64,000 nucleotides of DNA, taken from positions 1 through 64,000 of the forward strand of contig CALNCC010000100.1 of assembly GCA_937875275.1 (NCBI GenBank), in the 5' to 3' direction. How positions within the stretch are numbered: the first letter of the stretch is position 1; each line of letters opens with the position of its first letter. This document shows positions 17,259 through 26,283 of this stretch, in pieces. The translations under genes were made by a program, and so were the position numbers. Source of the DNA: an uncultured Dysgonomonas sp. Lineage in GTDB: Bacteria; Bacteroidota; Bacteroidia; Bacteroidales; Dysgonomonadaceae. Below the pieces are notes generated by a model that was not told the DNA's origin, ran no database searches, and saw nothing but the letters and a program-made list of their open reading frames with translations.

Positions 17259-18662
17259 TTATTTTCCTTTCCCAGGAACAGGAACTGTAAATGTCTTCAT
17301 ATCTATATCTCCAAGGCTTAGATCTGCCGGAGTATAATCTATTGCAGATGCAGTCATCTCATCCCAAGTAACTTTATTTCCTGTATATGCAGACTCACGT
17401 CCCATGATTGCAGCCATATTCGACACTGCTGTCTCCGATGCCTGATCGATAGGTTTTCCTGCACGGATGTGATTAACCCAGTTTACGTGCTCCAATACGT
17501 ATGCATTGTTTTGTTCGTATTTGTTCTTTTTGTTTTCGCCTTCTCCTTCTGTTTCGTCTGCATATTCCCAGATCACGTTTCCTTGAAGGTCTTTGATCTT
17601 GAATCCGTCAGATGTCCACGAACCTTTTGTTCCTTGCACAAACTCATTAACATAATTAGCACAGCCATCTATTTGGCGGCACATACTATGAAGATGTACT
17701 CCGTTCTCCATTTCAAAGTCTACGCTAAAGAAATCGTACTGATCTCCTGTAATACGACGTTGACGTGATCCGAATCCGGTTGCGCTAATCGGCTTTAATC
17801 CGCTGAACCATGTAAATACGTCTATGTTGTGAACGTGTTGCTCTACGATATGGTCTCCCGATAGCCATTTCCAGTTTACCCAGTCTCTGATCATCCATTC
17901 GGCATTGTTCCATCCTTGTTGTCTTTCGTTGTACCAAAGCATACCTTGATTCCAATATACAACACCGCCGGTGATCTCACCGATCATACCATTCATTATT
18001 TGCTTGAATGATTCTACATACTTGCGCTCGTGATGACGTTGAGTTCCCGTTACCACACAAAGACCTTTTGCCGCAGCTTGTTTTGCTGTTGCAACAATTG
18101 TACGATATCCTACCGGATCTACACAGATCGGTTTTTCAAGGAAAGAATGTTTTCCTTTTTCTGTTGCGTATTTGAAATGCACAGGGCGGAACAACGGAGG
18201 AGTTGCGATAATAACAACATCGACACCGCTATCTATAACTTTTTGATAAGCATCAAGTCCGACGAAACGATTAGTCTCAGGAACATCTATTCCTTTCTCG
18301 TCTTTCAGTTTCTTTGCAAGACCGTCAACCTTATCCTTATATGTGTCTCCAATAGCTGTGATAGTTACTCCATTAGCGGCATTCAGAAAATCGAATGCAG
18401 CACCCGATCCACGACCACCACAACCAATAACTCCGGCTTTCAGCTCTTTACCATCTTTCGATTTATCCATCAACTCAGGGATATAATATGATCCCGGTTG
18501 TTTCAACGCAGACATCGTAGATGCGCCTTCGCTACTGCTGCTTCCGCCACAAGATGTGAATGATGTAGCAATACTACCTGTACCAACTGTAACTGCTGCA
18601 CCACTGATGAGTGCCGAGTTTTTCAAGAATGACCTTCTTGAGATTTTGTTTGTTTTTTTCAT
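17259..18662 (-). CDS. Exported Gfo/Idh/MocA family oxidoreductase
   Basis: Predicted protein of 467 aa. It has a Tat signal (SRRSFLK at 8-14) and a lipobox-like stretch ending at Cys38 (SFTSCGG). The mature protein has a Rossmann NAD-binding fold (AGVIGCGGRGSGAA, about 76-89), the EKPICVD motif around residue 176 that carries the family's conserved lysine, and a C-terminal alpha/beta substrate domain of the MocA type. Family members oxidise or reduce sugar or inositol hydroxyls with tightly bound NAD(P). Because it leaves the cytoplasm, the cofactor must be carried with the protein and reoxidised in the periplasm. The upstream neighbour, a multiheme cytochrome 33 nt away, is a plausible electron partner. 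Confidence 0.9.
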   Translation of the reverse strand: MKKTNKISRRSFLKNSALISGAAVTVGTGSIATSFTSCGGSSSSEGASTMSALKQPGSYYIPELMDKSKDGKELKAGVIGCGGRGSGAAFDFLNAANGVTITAIGDTYKDKVDGLAKKLKDEKGIDVPETNRFVGLDAYQKVIDSGVDVVIIATPPLFRPVHFKYATEKGKHSFLEKPICVDPVGYRTIVATAKQAAAKGLCVVTGTQRHHERKYVESFKQIMNGMIGEITGGVVYWNQGMLWYNERQQGWNNAEWMIRDWVNWKWLSGDHIVEQHVHNIDVFTWFSGLKPISATGFGSRQRRITGDQYDFFSVDFEMENGVHLHSMCRQIDGCANYVNEFVQGTKGSWTSDGFKIKDLQGNVIWEYADETEGEGENKKNKYEQNNAYVLEHVNWVNHIRAGKPIDQASETAVSNMAAIMGRESAYTGNKVTWDEMTASAIDYTPADLSLGDIDMKTFTVPVPGKGK

Positions 18663-18695
18663 GGTTGTTCTGAATTTTATAAGTGTTATGTTCTT

Positions 18696-20279
18696 TTATT
18701 TTACTATTGAGGCGTCCGGTTCACATATTACACGGAATCCTATTCCTTTTATGTCTGAGTACCACCAGATACTCTTCGGTTGTTGAGGGTCGGTCTTCAA
18801 CCAATTGTTGTGCTGCGTAGCACTTCTTGCCGCTGAGCGCAAATCGGCAGCGTCGGATGTGTAGTTCCCTCCACGTACTACCCACTCTTCTCCTGTCGTA
18901 TTGATAGGATTGGTAACATTGTCGCCGCTGGTAGCATATGCGTTGTCAGCATATTTGTCGGCACAATACTCCATTACATTACCTAACATATTTTTCAACC
19001 CGAACGGATTGGCTTCGACCATCGACGGCTCTTGTGTACGGTTCTTTCCGTTTTTACTGTAAATCACATATTTCGATATCCCTTCGGTATCAGCATCGAA
19101 GAACTTGCGCCAGAATCCCTGATCCGAGAAGTCCTTAGGATCGCCTGCAAAGAAATATGGCGTTTCAGTTCCGCCACGTGCGGCATACTCCCACTCAGCC
19201 TCGGTTGGTAAACGATATTTTTTGCCGGTCTTCATCGACAACCACTGGCAGAATGTTTCTGCCGCATAGTGGGTCATCGTTATTGCCGGACGATCGCCGC
19301 CGTTCCATCCCTGATCGGGGAACCCGAACGGAGGTGTAGGACCCGACACTGCGTCTATATCGGGGTTGCTATTGTTGGCAAAGACCATTTCGGGTGGTGT
19401 GCGACCTTCGCTCCTCGTCTGCCCATAGAATGCCCAGTACATATCCCAAGTAGTCTCAACTTCGGCAATGAAGAAAGAGCTTACGGTTACGTTACGTACA
19501 GGCGCTTCATCTTCTTTGTGGAATTGCTCTTTTGCATCGCTACCCATCTTGAAAGTTCCTCCGTCAACAGCCACCATCTTGAATGATATTGGTGTTTGAG
19601 GTATTTGCTCTACGAAATCCTCAAATTTGTCGACCATGGTTGCTTCCTTGAAATACGAAGCCGAATCGGCAGCAGATTTCCCTGCCCCAGGAACGACAGT
19701 CAGTTTCGAATGCTTGTAGTTCGGATTGTGATGCCCTACATCGAGGTGGCAACTGATGCATTGAAGATCAAGTTTCTCTTCATTCTCGTCGTAATATAAG
19801 TGAGCCGTGATGCCCTCGTCTGTTATCCCCTGAGGGAACAAATTGTGATGACACTCTTTACACGATTCGTTTGGTATATATTTTATAGCTTCTTCGAGCT
19901 CCGATTTTTTCTCCCAATCGAAGTCTATACTATCTTTAGTTAGATATCCCCATACATCTTTTATGCCCAATTTGGCTTTCGCTGTATAATGATCCCATGT
20001 GTTATTCTTAGGCGGGAGATGACAGTCTACACAGTTTACTTTTGTTCCGCTACCGTTATTCATATGCACCGATTGCTTCCACGAATCTTCGACATGCGGA
20101 TGCACATGACACATCATACACGATTCGTTTGTAGAGAAATAGACTGATGTCTGATATAAGCCGACAGCAATAGCTAAGCCGATAATCAAACCGGAGATAA
20201 GGTAGAAAGATTTGCGTTTAAAAAATGGCTTTTTATTCCTGTACTGATAGGAATCTTTCCTTTTTCGTTTAAAGTTCAT
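18696..20279 (-). CDS. NapC/NirT-type tetraheme cytochrome fused to SUMF1/FGE-like domain
   Basis: Predicted protein of 527 aa with an unusual domain order. Residues 24-44 form one membrane anchor. Residues 45-185 hold four CxxCH heme motifs (C54-H58, C83-H87, C140-H144, C174-H178), the arrangement of NapC/NirT/NrfH quinol dehydrogenases. Residues about 232-522 form a complete SUMF1/FGE-sulfatase domain: MVAVDGGTFKMGSD, RLPTEAEWEYAARGG, LGNVMEYC, WVVRGGNY, GIGFRVICE. The two active-site cysteines of true formylglycine-generating enzyme are not there (S475 and D/L residues replace them), so this half is probably a binding or scaffold domain. The protein should sit on the periplasmic face of the inner membrane and exchange electrons with menaquinone. 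It leads the operon that continues with the Gfo/Idh and TIM-barrel genes. Confidence 0.88.
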   Translation of the reverse strand: MNFKRKRKDSYQYRNKKPFFKRKSFYLISGLIIGLAIAVGLYQTSVYFSTNESCMMCHVHPHVEDSWKQSVHMNNGSGTKVNCVDCHLPPKNNTWDHYTAKAKLGIKDVWGYLTKDSIDFDWEKKSELEEAIKYIPNESCKECHHNLFPQGITDEGITAHLYYDENEEKLDLQCISCHLDVGHHNPNYKHSKLTVVPGAGKSAADSASYFKEATMVDKFEDFVEQIPQTPISFKMVAVDGGTFKMGSDAKEQFHKEDEAPVRNVTVSSFFIAEVETTWDMYWAFYGQTRSEGRTPPEMVFANNSNPDIDAVSGPTPPFGFPDQGWNGGDRPAITMTHYAAETFCQWLSMKTGKKYRLPTEAEWEYAARGGTETPYFFAGDPKDFSDQGFWRKFFDADTEGISKYVIYSKNGKNRTQEPSMVEANPFGLKNMLGNVMEYCADKYADNAYATSGDNVTNPINTTGEEWVVRGGNYTSDAADLRSAARSATQHNNWLKTDPQQPKSIWWYSDIKGIGFRVICEPDASIVK

Positions 20280-20451
20280 AATGGTTTTATAGTAGTTTTT
20301 TTTTCATGGAGCTAACATTAACAACCATACACAGTTGATCTAAAAGAAGAACAATACAAATAAAGGCATAAAATCACTAAAAATCACTTTTTTTAAGAAA
20401 AAATAAGATATCGAGACCCTGTTGTAGAATATATTTTTTGAAGAAGATTCG

Positions 20452-21438
20452 TTAACGATATTCGTATTCGGAGAAACGGCTCGATTTCAGTGTTATATAA
20501 TCGCTATCACCACTCCCTATCACGAGCATATAATCAATCGCTTCTTTTTCTGCCATCTGCCTCACTTGCGATGTATCTGCCAACATAAAGGCTGTGGCAT
20601 ACGCATCGGCAGTCATACAATCGTCTGCGATTACTGTTGCGCTCAGCGTGCTCTTTGCCGATGGGTAACCGGTAGTGGGGTCAATTGTGTGTGCATATTT
20701 CTTTCCGTCTTTGACGTAGTAGTTGCGATAGTTGCCCGATGTTGCCATCGCCTTGTTGCAAAGGCTGACTACCGCCTGTTCTTTTCCGTACTCAAATATA
20801 TCTTTACCCATAGGCATGCTGATGCCCACATTCCAACAACGCCCCTTAGGGCTCAATCCCTTCGTGCGTATTTCGCCTCCTATCTCCACCATATAATTCT
20901 TAATCTCGTGCCTGTCCAACAGTCCGGCGATAACATCTACGGCATACCCTTTAGCTATTGCCGATGCATTGATCTGCACCTTCGGATTTTCTTTTTCCAC
21001 ATAGCCATCTTTCAACCTTATTTTATCGTATCCGACCAATTGCCTCAGACTATCAATCGTTTCGGGGGTTATATGCTCCATATTCTTGAACCCGAATCCC
21101 CATGCGTTTATCATCGGCGAAATGGTGATGTCGAACAATCCGTCCGACAGGGCAGATACTTGTTGTGCCCGATTGAATACATTGATGAAGAATGTGTCTA
21201 AAACAACCGCTTCGTTGTTGTTCACCTTCGAGATAACGGACGATGGATTAAACACATTCAACGAATTATCGAACCTAAGCAGCTCGGCATCAATCTCTTC
21301 TTTCAGCGAATGGGTATATTGATATTTAACCGAATAGAAGGTGTGAAAGATCTCGCCTTTGTCTTCGATGTTTTGCTGTTTTTTCGTTGAACAGGAGAAA
21401 CAAGACAAGAGAATGACTGTAAGAGTAAGAAAGCGCAT
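20452..21438 (-). CDS. apbE: ApbE-like FAD:protein FMN transferase, lipoprotein
   Basis: Predicted protein of 328 aa. The start was set at ATG 21438 (MRFLTLTVILLSCFSC) rather than the in-frame codon 54 nt upstream, because this gives a clean lipoprotein signal and follows a promoter element. ApbE motifs are present: FDITISPMINAWGFG, INASAIAKGYAVD, VEIGGEIRTKG, YAHTIDPTTGYP and ADAYATAFMLA. The enzyme attaches FMN covalently to Ser/Thr of periplasmic or membrane flavoproteins, using FAD as donor. I looked for the usual SGAT/S acceptor motif in the neighbouring envelope proteins and did not find one, so its target is probably elsewhere. It is 172 nt upstream of the cytochrome fusion on the same strand. 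Confidence 0.93.
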   Translation of the reverse strand: MRFLTLTVILLSCFSCSTKKQQNIEDKGEIFHTFYSVKYQYTHSLKEEIDAELLRFDNSLNVFNPSSVISKVNNNEAVVLDTFFINVFNRAQQVSALSDGLFDITISPMINAWGFGFKNMEHITPETIDSLRQLVGYDKIRLKDGYVEKENPKVQINASAIAKGYAVDVIAGLLDRHEIKNYMVEIGGEIRTKGLSPKGRCWNVGISMPMGKDIFEYGKEQAVVSLCNKAMATSGNYRNYYVKDGKKYAHTIDPTTGYPSAKSTLSATVIADDCMTADAYATAFMLADTSQVRQMAEKEAIDYMLVIGSGDSDYITLKSSRFSEYEYR

Positions 21439-21464
21439 AAGACTATTTTTTTTGACGGATAAGG

Positions 21465-21472
21465 CAAAGATA
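21465..21472 (-). promoter_or_regulatory. -7 promoter element for apbE
   Basis: TATCTTTG on the minus strand, 26 nt before the ATG at 21438. This supports choosing that start over the upstream in-frame codon. Confidence 0.55.
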
Positions 21473-21557
21473 AGAAATAAACTGTTGTTCAAAATAATGG
21501 CTATTATATAGAGATTTGTCTTAAATTCGTAGATTGATATGTTCTATATTTTGACCG

Positions 21558-22337
21558 ATGGATATGAAGCAGAAAAAGTATAAATTGGGTGTTGCGTTGA
21601 GTGGTGGTGGAGCTAAAGGTTTTGCTCATCTGGGGGTGATGCAGGCACTATACGAAAGAGGAATATATCCTGATGTTATAGCCGGAACAAGTGCCGGTGC
21701 TTTTGCCGGAGTCTTTCTTGCCGATGGCAGTATGCCGAAAGATATACTCGGTTTTTTTCAGAACAGAGTGTTCAAAGAGTTCGCCGAATTTACACTGCCT
21801 CAGACGGGGTTCTTCAAGACTACCCGGTTTCAGTCATTCCTGAAAGAACATCTGAAAGCTACCCGATTTGAGGATTTGAAAACTCCGATACGTATTGTTG
21901 CTACCGATATTGCTCAAGGTAAAAGTAAGGTTTTCTCGTCGGGCGACCTCATCCCTGCGGTGATTGCGTCATGCTCTGTTCCTATCGTATTCACGCCGGT
22001 AGAGATAGGCGGTTGCTACTATTTAGATGGCGGATTGTTCAAAAATTTTCCGGTATCGGCTATCAAAGATGACTGCGAAACGGTTATCGGTATCAATGTC
22101 AGCCCTCTTACCCATCTCGAATATAGGCATTCGATGAAGTATATTGCCGAACGCTCGTTTCACTACATGTCGGTGTCAAACACATTTGCCGACCGCAAAC
22201 TATGCGACCATCTCATCGAACTGAGTAATTTGTCTCATTATTCGATGTTCGACTTAGAACATATAGAGGAAATATACGAGAACGGTTACGACTTAGCGCA
22301 TAGCTATCTGGATAAAAATAAGATTGGAACAACGTGA
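21558..22337 (+). CDS. Patatin-like phospholipase family protein
   Basis: Predicted protein of 259 aa. It has an oxyanion-hole glycine loop (ALSGGGAKGFAHLGVMQ), the nucleophile elbow GTSAG with Ser45, and the catalytic Asp in DGG (D157, YYLDGGLFKNFPV), giving a complete Ser-Asp dyad. There is no signal peptide, so it resembles cytoplasmic RssA/YchK-like members rather than secreted or outer-membrane patatins. It probably acts as a lipid acyl hydrolase. The gene is divergent from apbE. No clear promoter is visible, although a TATATTTTG stretch lies immediately before the ATG. Confidence 0.92.
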   Translation: MDMKQKKYKLGVALSGGGAKGFAHLGVMQALYERGIYPDVIAGTSAGAFAGVFLADGSMPKDILGFFQNRVFKEFAEFTLPQTGFFKTTRFQSFLKEHLKATRFEDLKTPIRIVATDIAQGKSKVFSSGDLIPAVIASCSVPIVFTPVEIGGCYYLDGGLFKNFPVSAIKDDCETVIGINVSPLTHLEYRHSMKYIAERSFHYMSVSNTFADRKLCDHLIELSNLSHYSMFDLEHIEEIYENGYDLAHSYLDKNKIGTT

Positions 22338-22494
22338 GGACGCAACAAGTCTGTTGCATCGGGCGCGAACACTTGTTTGCCTGCGATAAACTGCCGCCAA
22401 TGCAACAATTATATGAATACATATTGCTGTTTTAATTATTATTATTACTTTGGTATGCCTAATCAGAGTAATCACGACAAAATATATCTAAATC

Positions 22495-23526
22495 ATGAAA
22501 AGTAATACAAGAAAAACTCTTGACGAATTCATCATAGAGAAGCAGGAAGACTTCCAATATTCTACGGGAGAGCTTTCACGTTTGCTGAATTCTATTTTGC
22601 TTGCGGCTCGCGTTGTGAGCTACAAGGTTAATAAAGCCGGATTGGTAGACATTACCGGATCGGTGGGTGTTGTAAATGTACAAGGCGAAGAGCAGAAAAA
22701 ACTCGACGTATACGCAAATGATGTTTTTATACAGACATTGGTGAATAGAGAAATCGTTTGCGGAATAGCTTCGGAGGAGAATGATAATTTCATCACAATT
22801 CAGGGATTCGACAATGGGCATAATAACAAGTATGTAGTGTTGATGGATCCATTAGATGGTTCTTCTAACATAGATGTGAACGTTTCTGTGGGGACGGTGT
22901 TCTCTATTTATCACAGAGTTTCGCCATTGGGTAGCCCCGTTACGATGGAAGATTTTCTCCAGCCCGGAATCAACCAAGTCGCGGCCGGATATATTTTGTA
23001 TGGAACATCTACTATGATTGTCTATACTACTGGGAAAGGGGTGAATGGATTTACGCTTAACCCTGCTATCGGAAGCTTTTATCTGTCGCACCCGAATATG
23101 AAATATCCGGAAAGAGGCAGTATATATTCTGTCAATGAAGGTAATTATGTTCATTTCCCGCAAGGGGTGAAAAATTTCATCAAATACTGTCAAGAGGAAA
23201 AAGACGATCGTCCTTATTCGTCTCGCTATATAGGGAGCCTCGTTTCGGATTGTCATCGCAATCTGATCAAAGGGGGTATCTTCTTCTATCCGCCAACAAC
23301 AAAAGCGCCGAAAGGAAAATTGAGATTGTTGTATGAATGTAACCCGATGGCATTCATTACCGAGCAGGCAGGAGGGATAGCAACCGATGGATTTAAGCGG
23401 ACATTGGAAATACAACCAACTGAGTTGCACGAAAGAACAGCATTCTATTGTGGAAACAGTGATATGGTAAAAAAAATGATGGAATCGATTGAGAAAGCCG
23501 GAGACGGGAACACGGCGAGAGAATAG
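22495..23526 (+). CDS. fbp: Class 1 fructose-1,6-bisphosphatase
   Basis: Predicted protein of 343 aa. Class 1 FBPase motifs are intact: [19 protein letters not shown] (N-terminal phosphate and active loop), ASEEND, metal-binding [35 protein letters not shown], and the substrate lysine region [20 protein letters not shown]. It converts fructose-1,6-bisphosphate to fructose-6-phosphate in gluconeogenesis. Many Bacteroidota use the class 3 enzyme, so a class 1 gene is worth noting but not exceptional. A TTACTTTG promoter variant lies at 22445. A long bidirectional terminator follows. Confidence 0.97.
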   Translation: MKSNTRKTLDEFIIEKQEDFQYSTGELSRLLNSILLAARVVSYKVNKAGLVDITGSVGVVNVQGEEQKKLDVYANDVFIQTLVNREIVCGIASEENDNFITIQGFDNGHNNKYVVLMDPLDGSSNIDVNVSVGTVFSIYHRVSPLGSPVTMEDFLQPGINQVAAGYILYGTSTMIVYTTGKGVNGFTLNPAIGSFYLSHPNMKYPERGSIYSVNEGNYVHFPQGVKNFIKYCQEEKDDRPYSSRYIGSLVSDCHRNLIKGGIFFYPPTTKAPKGKLRLLYECNPMAFITEQAGGIATDGFKRTLEIQPTELHERTAFYCGNSDMVKKMMESIEKAGDGNTARE

Positions 23527-23571
23527 ACTATCTGCCTCCGAAATAACAGGTAAGAGGTTATTTTCCTAAGA

Positions 23572-23615
23572 AAACGAAAGAGGGTGTCCAACTTTTTGGA
23601 CACCCTCTTTCGTTT
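23572..23615. terminator. Bidirectional terminator between fbp and GH130 genes
   Basis: Perfect 18-bp stem (23572-23589 with 23598-23615, core AGGGTGTCC/GGACACCCT) around an 8-nt loop. T-tracts lie in or beside the stem on both strands, and it sits between two convergent genes. Confidence 0.9.
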
Positions 23616-23671
23616 CATAAATCTCCTTCAGAGATAACATATATCTCAGCCTCTTTTTCGATACCCTCTTC

Positions 23672-24871
23672 TTATTTGATAGGGTCTCCTGCTACGTTTT
23701 GTGCAGGATCGTATACAGCTACACCAACCTTAGAGTCAGCACATCCGTAATACAGATACCATTTGTCGTTGAAGAAAGTAAGCCCTTCGATAAATACCGT
23801 CCCGTCAACATACTGTCCACTTTTCTCGAAAGCGTCCATTGGGCGGAAGAAAGGAACATCTAAGCGAGCAAGCACTTGACCCGGATTTTCGAGGTCGAAC
23901 AAGATTTGTCCTGCACAGTACGAGTTTGGAGTAAAACGCTCATCGCGTCTGTCGTCTCCTCTATTCTTTCCGTTATATAGAAGAAGAATACCATGTTCTG
24001 TGATAACAGCCGGAGGTCCACATTCAGTAAGGTCGCTATCGAAATATTTAGGACGAGGATACACAATCCCTTTCAAGTCTCCTTTTTCATTTAGCTCCGG
24101 AGTCCAGTTGATGAGGTCGTCAGATGTAGCGATATTAATCATTCTTTCGCCCCAATACATCATATATTTACCGTTAACTTTGGTAATTACTTGCGTGCCA
24201 TCTATCACTTTAGTAACAATAGATCCTGATTTGCTTGTGAGGTCGATGAAACGTCCGTCATATGCTTTTGCAAAAGCAGGACCATGTTTCTCCCATGTGA
24301 TAAGGTCTTTTGATGTTGCGATACATAGACGAGGAGTAGCTGTGATTTCTCCATTGTCTCGGTTCCATCCTGTATACGCCATTACAAAAGTTCCGTCTTC
24401 GGTAACGGCTACACGAGGGTCTTCACAACCACCACGCCATTCGTATACTTTAGCATTATCTTCGGCAGGGAATAAAACAGGAGACTCTCTTCGCGTCATA
24501 GTTACACCGTCGGTTGTTTCAGCAAGGCCGACACGAGATGTTCTTTTACCAATGCCGGTAGCAGAATTATCTTCGGCACGATATAGAACGCATATTTTAC
24601 CGTCTTTTACAACAGCAGCAGGGTTGAATGTATCACTTTCTTCCCATTTGATTTTCGTTTTCTGCATAGGACAGTCAAACTCAGTGTCCTTAGGTTCGAT
24701 CACCGGATTAACCCCCTCGGGGCGAACAAAACCTCCCATTGCCCAAAACGGCAATCGGTTTTCAGTGCTTTTAAGATCTGCCATAGGGCAACAGGTCTTT
24801 TTCTGTTCACCACAACATGCTACCATCAACACAGACGATAGAACAAGGATAGTTGAATAGATAAATTTCAT
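23672..24871 (-). CDS. GH130 family beta-mannoside-active lipoprotein
   Basis: Predicted protein of 399 aa. It has a lipoprotein signal with a Cys at 19 (VLMVACC), so it is lipid-anchored, followed by a Cys-rich linker (C19, C20, C27, C28). The rest is a five-bladed propeller of the GH130 type: YRAEDNSATGIGKRTSRVG, the signature GGCEDPRV (E150, D151), YMMYWGERMINIATS and LTECGPPAVI. GH130 contains mannoside phosphorylases and, among exported Bacteroides members, beta-1,2-mannosidases. Export and lipidation favour a hydrolase, because phosphorolysis needs cytoplasmic phosphate, but I cannot settle this by eye. It is the second gene of an operon, 34 nt behind the sulfatase-maturase gene. Confidence 0.88.
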   Translation of the reverse strand: MKFIYSTILVLSSVLMVACCGEQKKTCCPMADLKSTENRLPFWAMGGFVRPEGVNPVIEPKDTEFDCPMQKTKIKWEESDTFNPAAVVKDGKICVLYRAEDNSATGIGKRTSRVGLAETTDGVTMTRRESPVLFPAEDNAKVYEWRGGCEDPRVAVTEDGTFVMAYTGWNRDNGEITATPRLCIATSKDLITWEKHGPAFAKAYDGRFIDLTSKSGSIVTKVIDGTQVITKVNGKYMMYWGERMINIATSDDLINWTPELNEKGDLKGIVYPRPKYFDSDLTECGPPAVITEHGILLLYNGKNRGDDRRDERFTPNSYCAGQILFDLENPGQVLARLDVPFFRPMDAFEKSGQYVDGTVFIEGLTFFNDKWYLYYGCADSKVGVAVYDPAQNVAGDPIK

Positions 24872-24905
24872 CGTAAAAATTGTTTAATGTTTATGTATTT
24901 AAATA

Positions 24906-26069
24906 TCAAAAAAGATTCATAATGTTAGCCGGAGAACGTTTGTTCATCAACTCTTTTTTCATAAAATCCATATAAGGAGCAATGTGTCTGAAAAATTTCA
25001 TATAGCCACGGCAAAGATAATTTAAATTTGGTTCCCCCGCTAACGTGCTGGAAATTCTATTCTTGGGGCACTCTCCATTGCATGCAAAGAGGAACTCACA
25101 CTTTTTACATTGCGAAGGCAGTTTGTCGTATTTGTCGTTGCCGAATGAAGTTTGTTTTGACGAATACATCATTTCGGTCAATGTCTTGGAATATATATTC
25201 CCCAATTTGTATTCGGGAAAGACGAAATGATCGCAGCTGTACACGTCGCCGTTAAACTCCATCACTCCTGCATGACCGCATGTTTTGGCGAAGATGCAAG
25301 TTCCCGGAGCGACGCCCATCCAACTGCTTAGTGCGGCATCGAAATATTGGACAAAGTAACTGCCAACGTCCGTCCTTACCCATTGGTTGAAAATGGCGAT
25401 GAGAAAGTCGCCCCATTTTTCGGGATCGACACTCCATTCCGTAACCTCTCCGTCAATGACCTCCACTATGGGTGCAAATTGGATAAAACGACAATCCAGT
25501 TCCTTGAAGAAATTATAAAATTGGAGTGGATGGTTTACATTATAGTCGTTTACAACACCCATTATATTAAACTCGACCTCGTATTTTTTGAGCAAAGCAA
25601 TACCTTTCATTACCTTATCAAACGAGGGTGCGTCATTGTTCATTTTCCGATATCGGTCGTGGTATTGGCGGGGACCGTCGATAGATATGCCGACTAAGAA
25701 ATTATTTTCTTTAAAGAAGCGGCACCACTCGTCGGTCAGAAGAGTGCCGTTTGTTTGTATGGAATTGTCTATCCTGCGACCTCGCGCATACATTTTCTGA
25801 TAAGCGAGAGCTTTTTTGTAGAAGTCGATGTTTCTCAGCAAAGTTTCACCGCCATGCCATGTGAACATAATATCGGGCGAGGTCTGAGATTCTATATATT
25901 GCTTTGTAAATGATTCCAGCAGAGAGTCGCTCATCTGATATTTGCTGCTATTGGGATATAATTCTTTCTTATCCAGATAGTAACAATACGCACAACGCAT
26001 ATTGCAAACCGCTCCGATGGGCTTTAGCATAACGTAGAGGGGCTTGGCGAAAGGGCTGTATGTCTGCAT
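24906..26069 (-). CDS. chuR: Anaerobic sulfatase-maturating enzyme (radical SAM/SPASM)
   Basis: Predicted protein of 387 aa. The radical-SAM cluster motif is C22-x3-C26-x2-C29 (AVCNMRCAYCYYLDK), followed by WHGGETLLR, IQTNGTLL and VGISIDGP. The C-terminal SPASM region has the expected cysteines for two auxiliary 4Fe-4S clusters (GTCIFAKTCGHAGV, YSCDHFVFPEY, CKKCEFLFACNGECPK). This matches anSME/ChuR, which oxidises the active-site Ser or Cys of sulfatases to formylglycine without oxygen. A Ser-type sulfatase, its likely client, is encoded at 51.6-53.2 kb. It heads an operon with GH130. Confidence 0.93.
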   Translation of the reverse strand: MQTYSPFAKPLYVMLKPIGAVCNMRCAYCYYLDKKELYPNSSKYQMSDSLLESFTKQYIESQTSPDIMFTWHGGETLLRNIDFYKKALAYQKMYARGRRIDNSIQTNGTLLTDEWCRFFKENNFLVGISIDGPRQYHDRYRKMNNDAPSFDKVMKGIALLKKYEVEFNIMGVVNDYNVNHPLQFYNFFKELDCRFIQFAPIVEVIDGEVTEWSVDPEKWGDFLIAIFNQWVRTDVGSYFVQYFDAALSSWMGVAPGTCIFAKTCGHAGVMEFNGDVYSCDHFVFPEYKLGNIYSKTLTEMMYSSKQTSFGNDKYDKLPSQCKKCEFLFACNGECPKNRISSTLAGEPNLNYLCRGYMKFFRHIAPYMDFMKKELMNKRSPANIMNLF

Positions 26070-26143
26070 TTGTCCGATTGATTATTTAAGCGTAAGTTCT
26101 ACTGCGATTTCATCATGGAACATGACCGTAAGGTTCCAATATT

Positions 26144-26151
26144 CAAAGATA
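26144..26151 (-). promoter_or_regulatory. -7 promoter element for the chuR-GH130 operon
   Basis: TATCTTTG on the minus strand, 74 nt before the chuR ATG, giving a leader of about 70 nt. Confidence 0.5.
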
Positions 26152-26253
26152 CTAATTTTCAAGTATTGTTTTTTCATCGACCCGAGATTAACTTTGTATT
26201 TCAGTAGTTTGCAGTTTACTTCCCTTTTCGTGTATTATACTCTCAATTATTTA

Positions 26254-26261
26254 TATTTTTG
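26254..26261 (+). promoter_or_regulatory. -7 promoter element for the aguA operon
   Basis: TATTTTTG, 22 nt before the aguA ATG. The gene is divergent from chuR. Confidence 0.5.
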
Positions 26262-26283
26262 TTTAAATAAAGATTGAACGATT

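Noticed and set aside
20280..20451. Terminator between apbE and the cytochrome fusion
   Set aside because: Only A/T runs without a GC stem are present, so I cannot say whether the two are one transcript.
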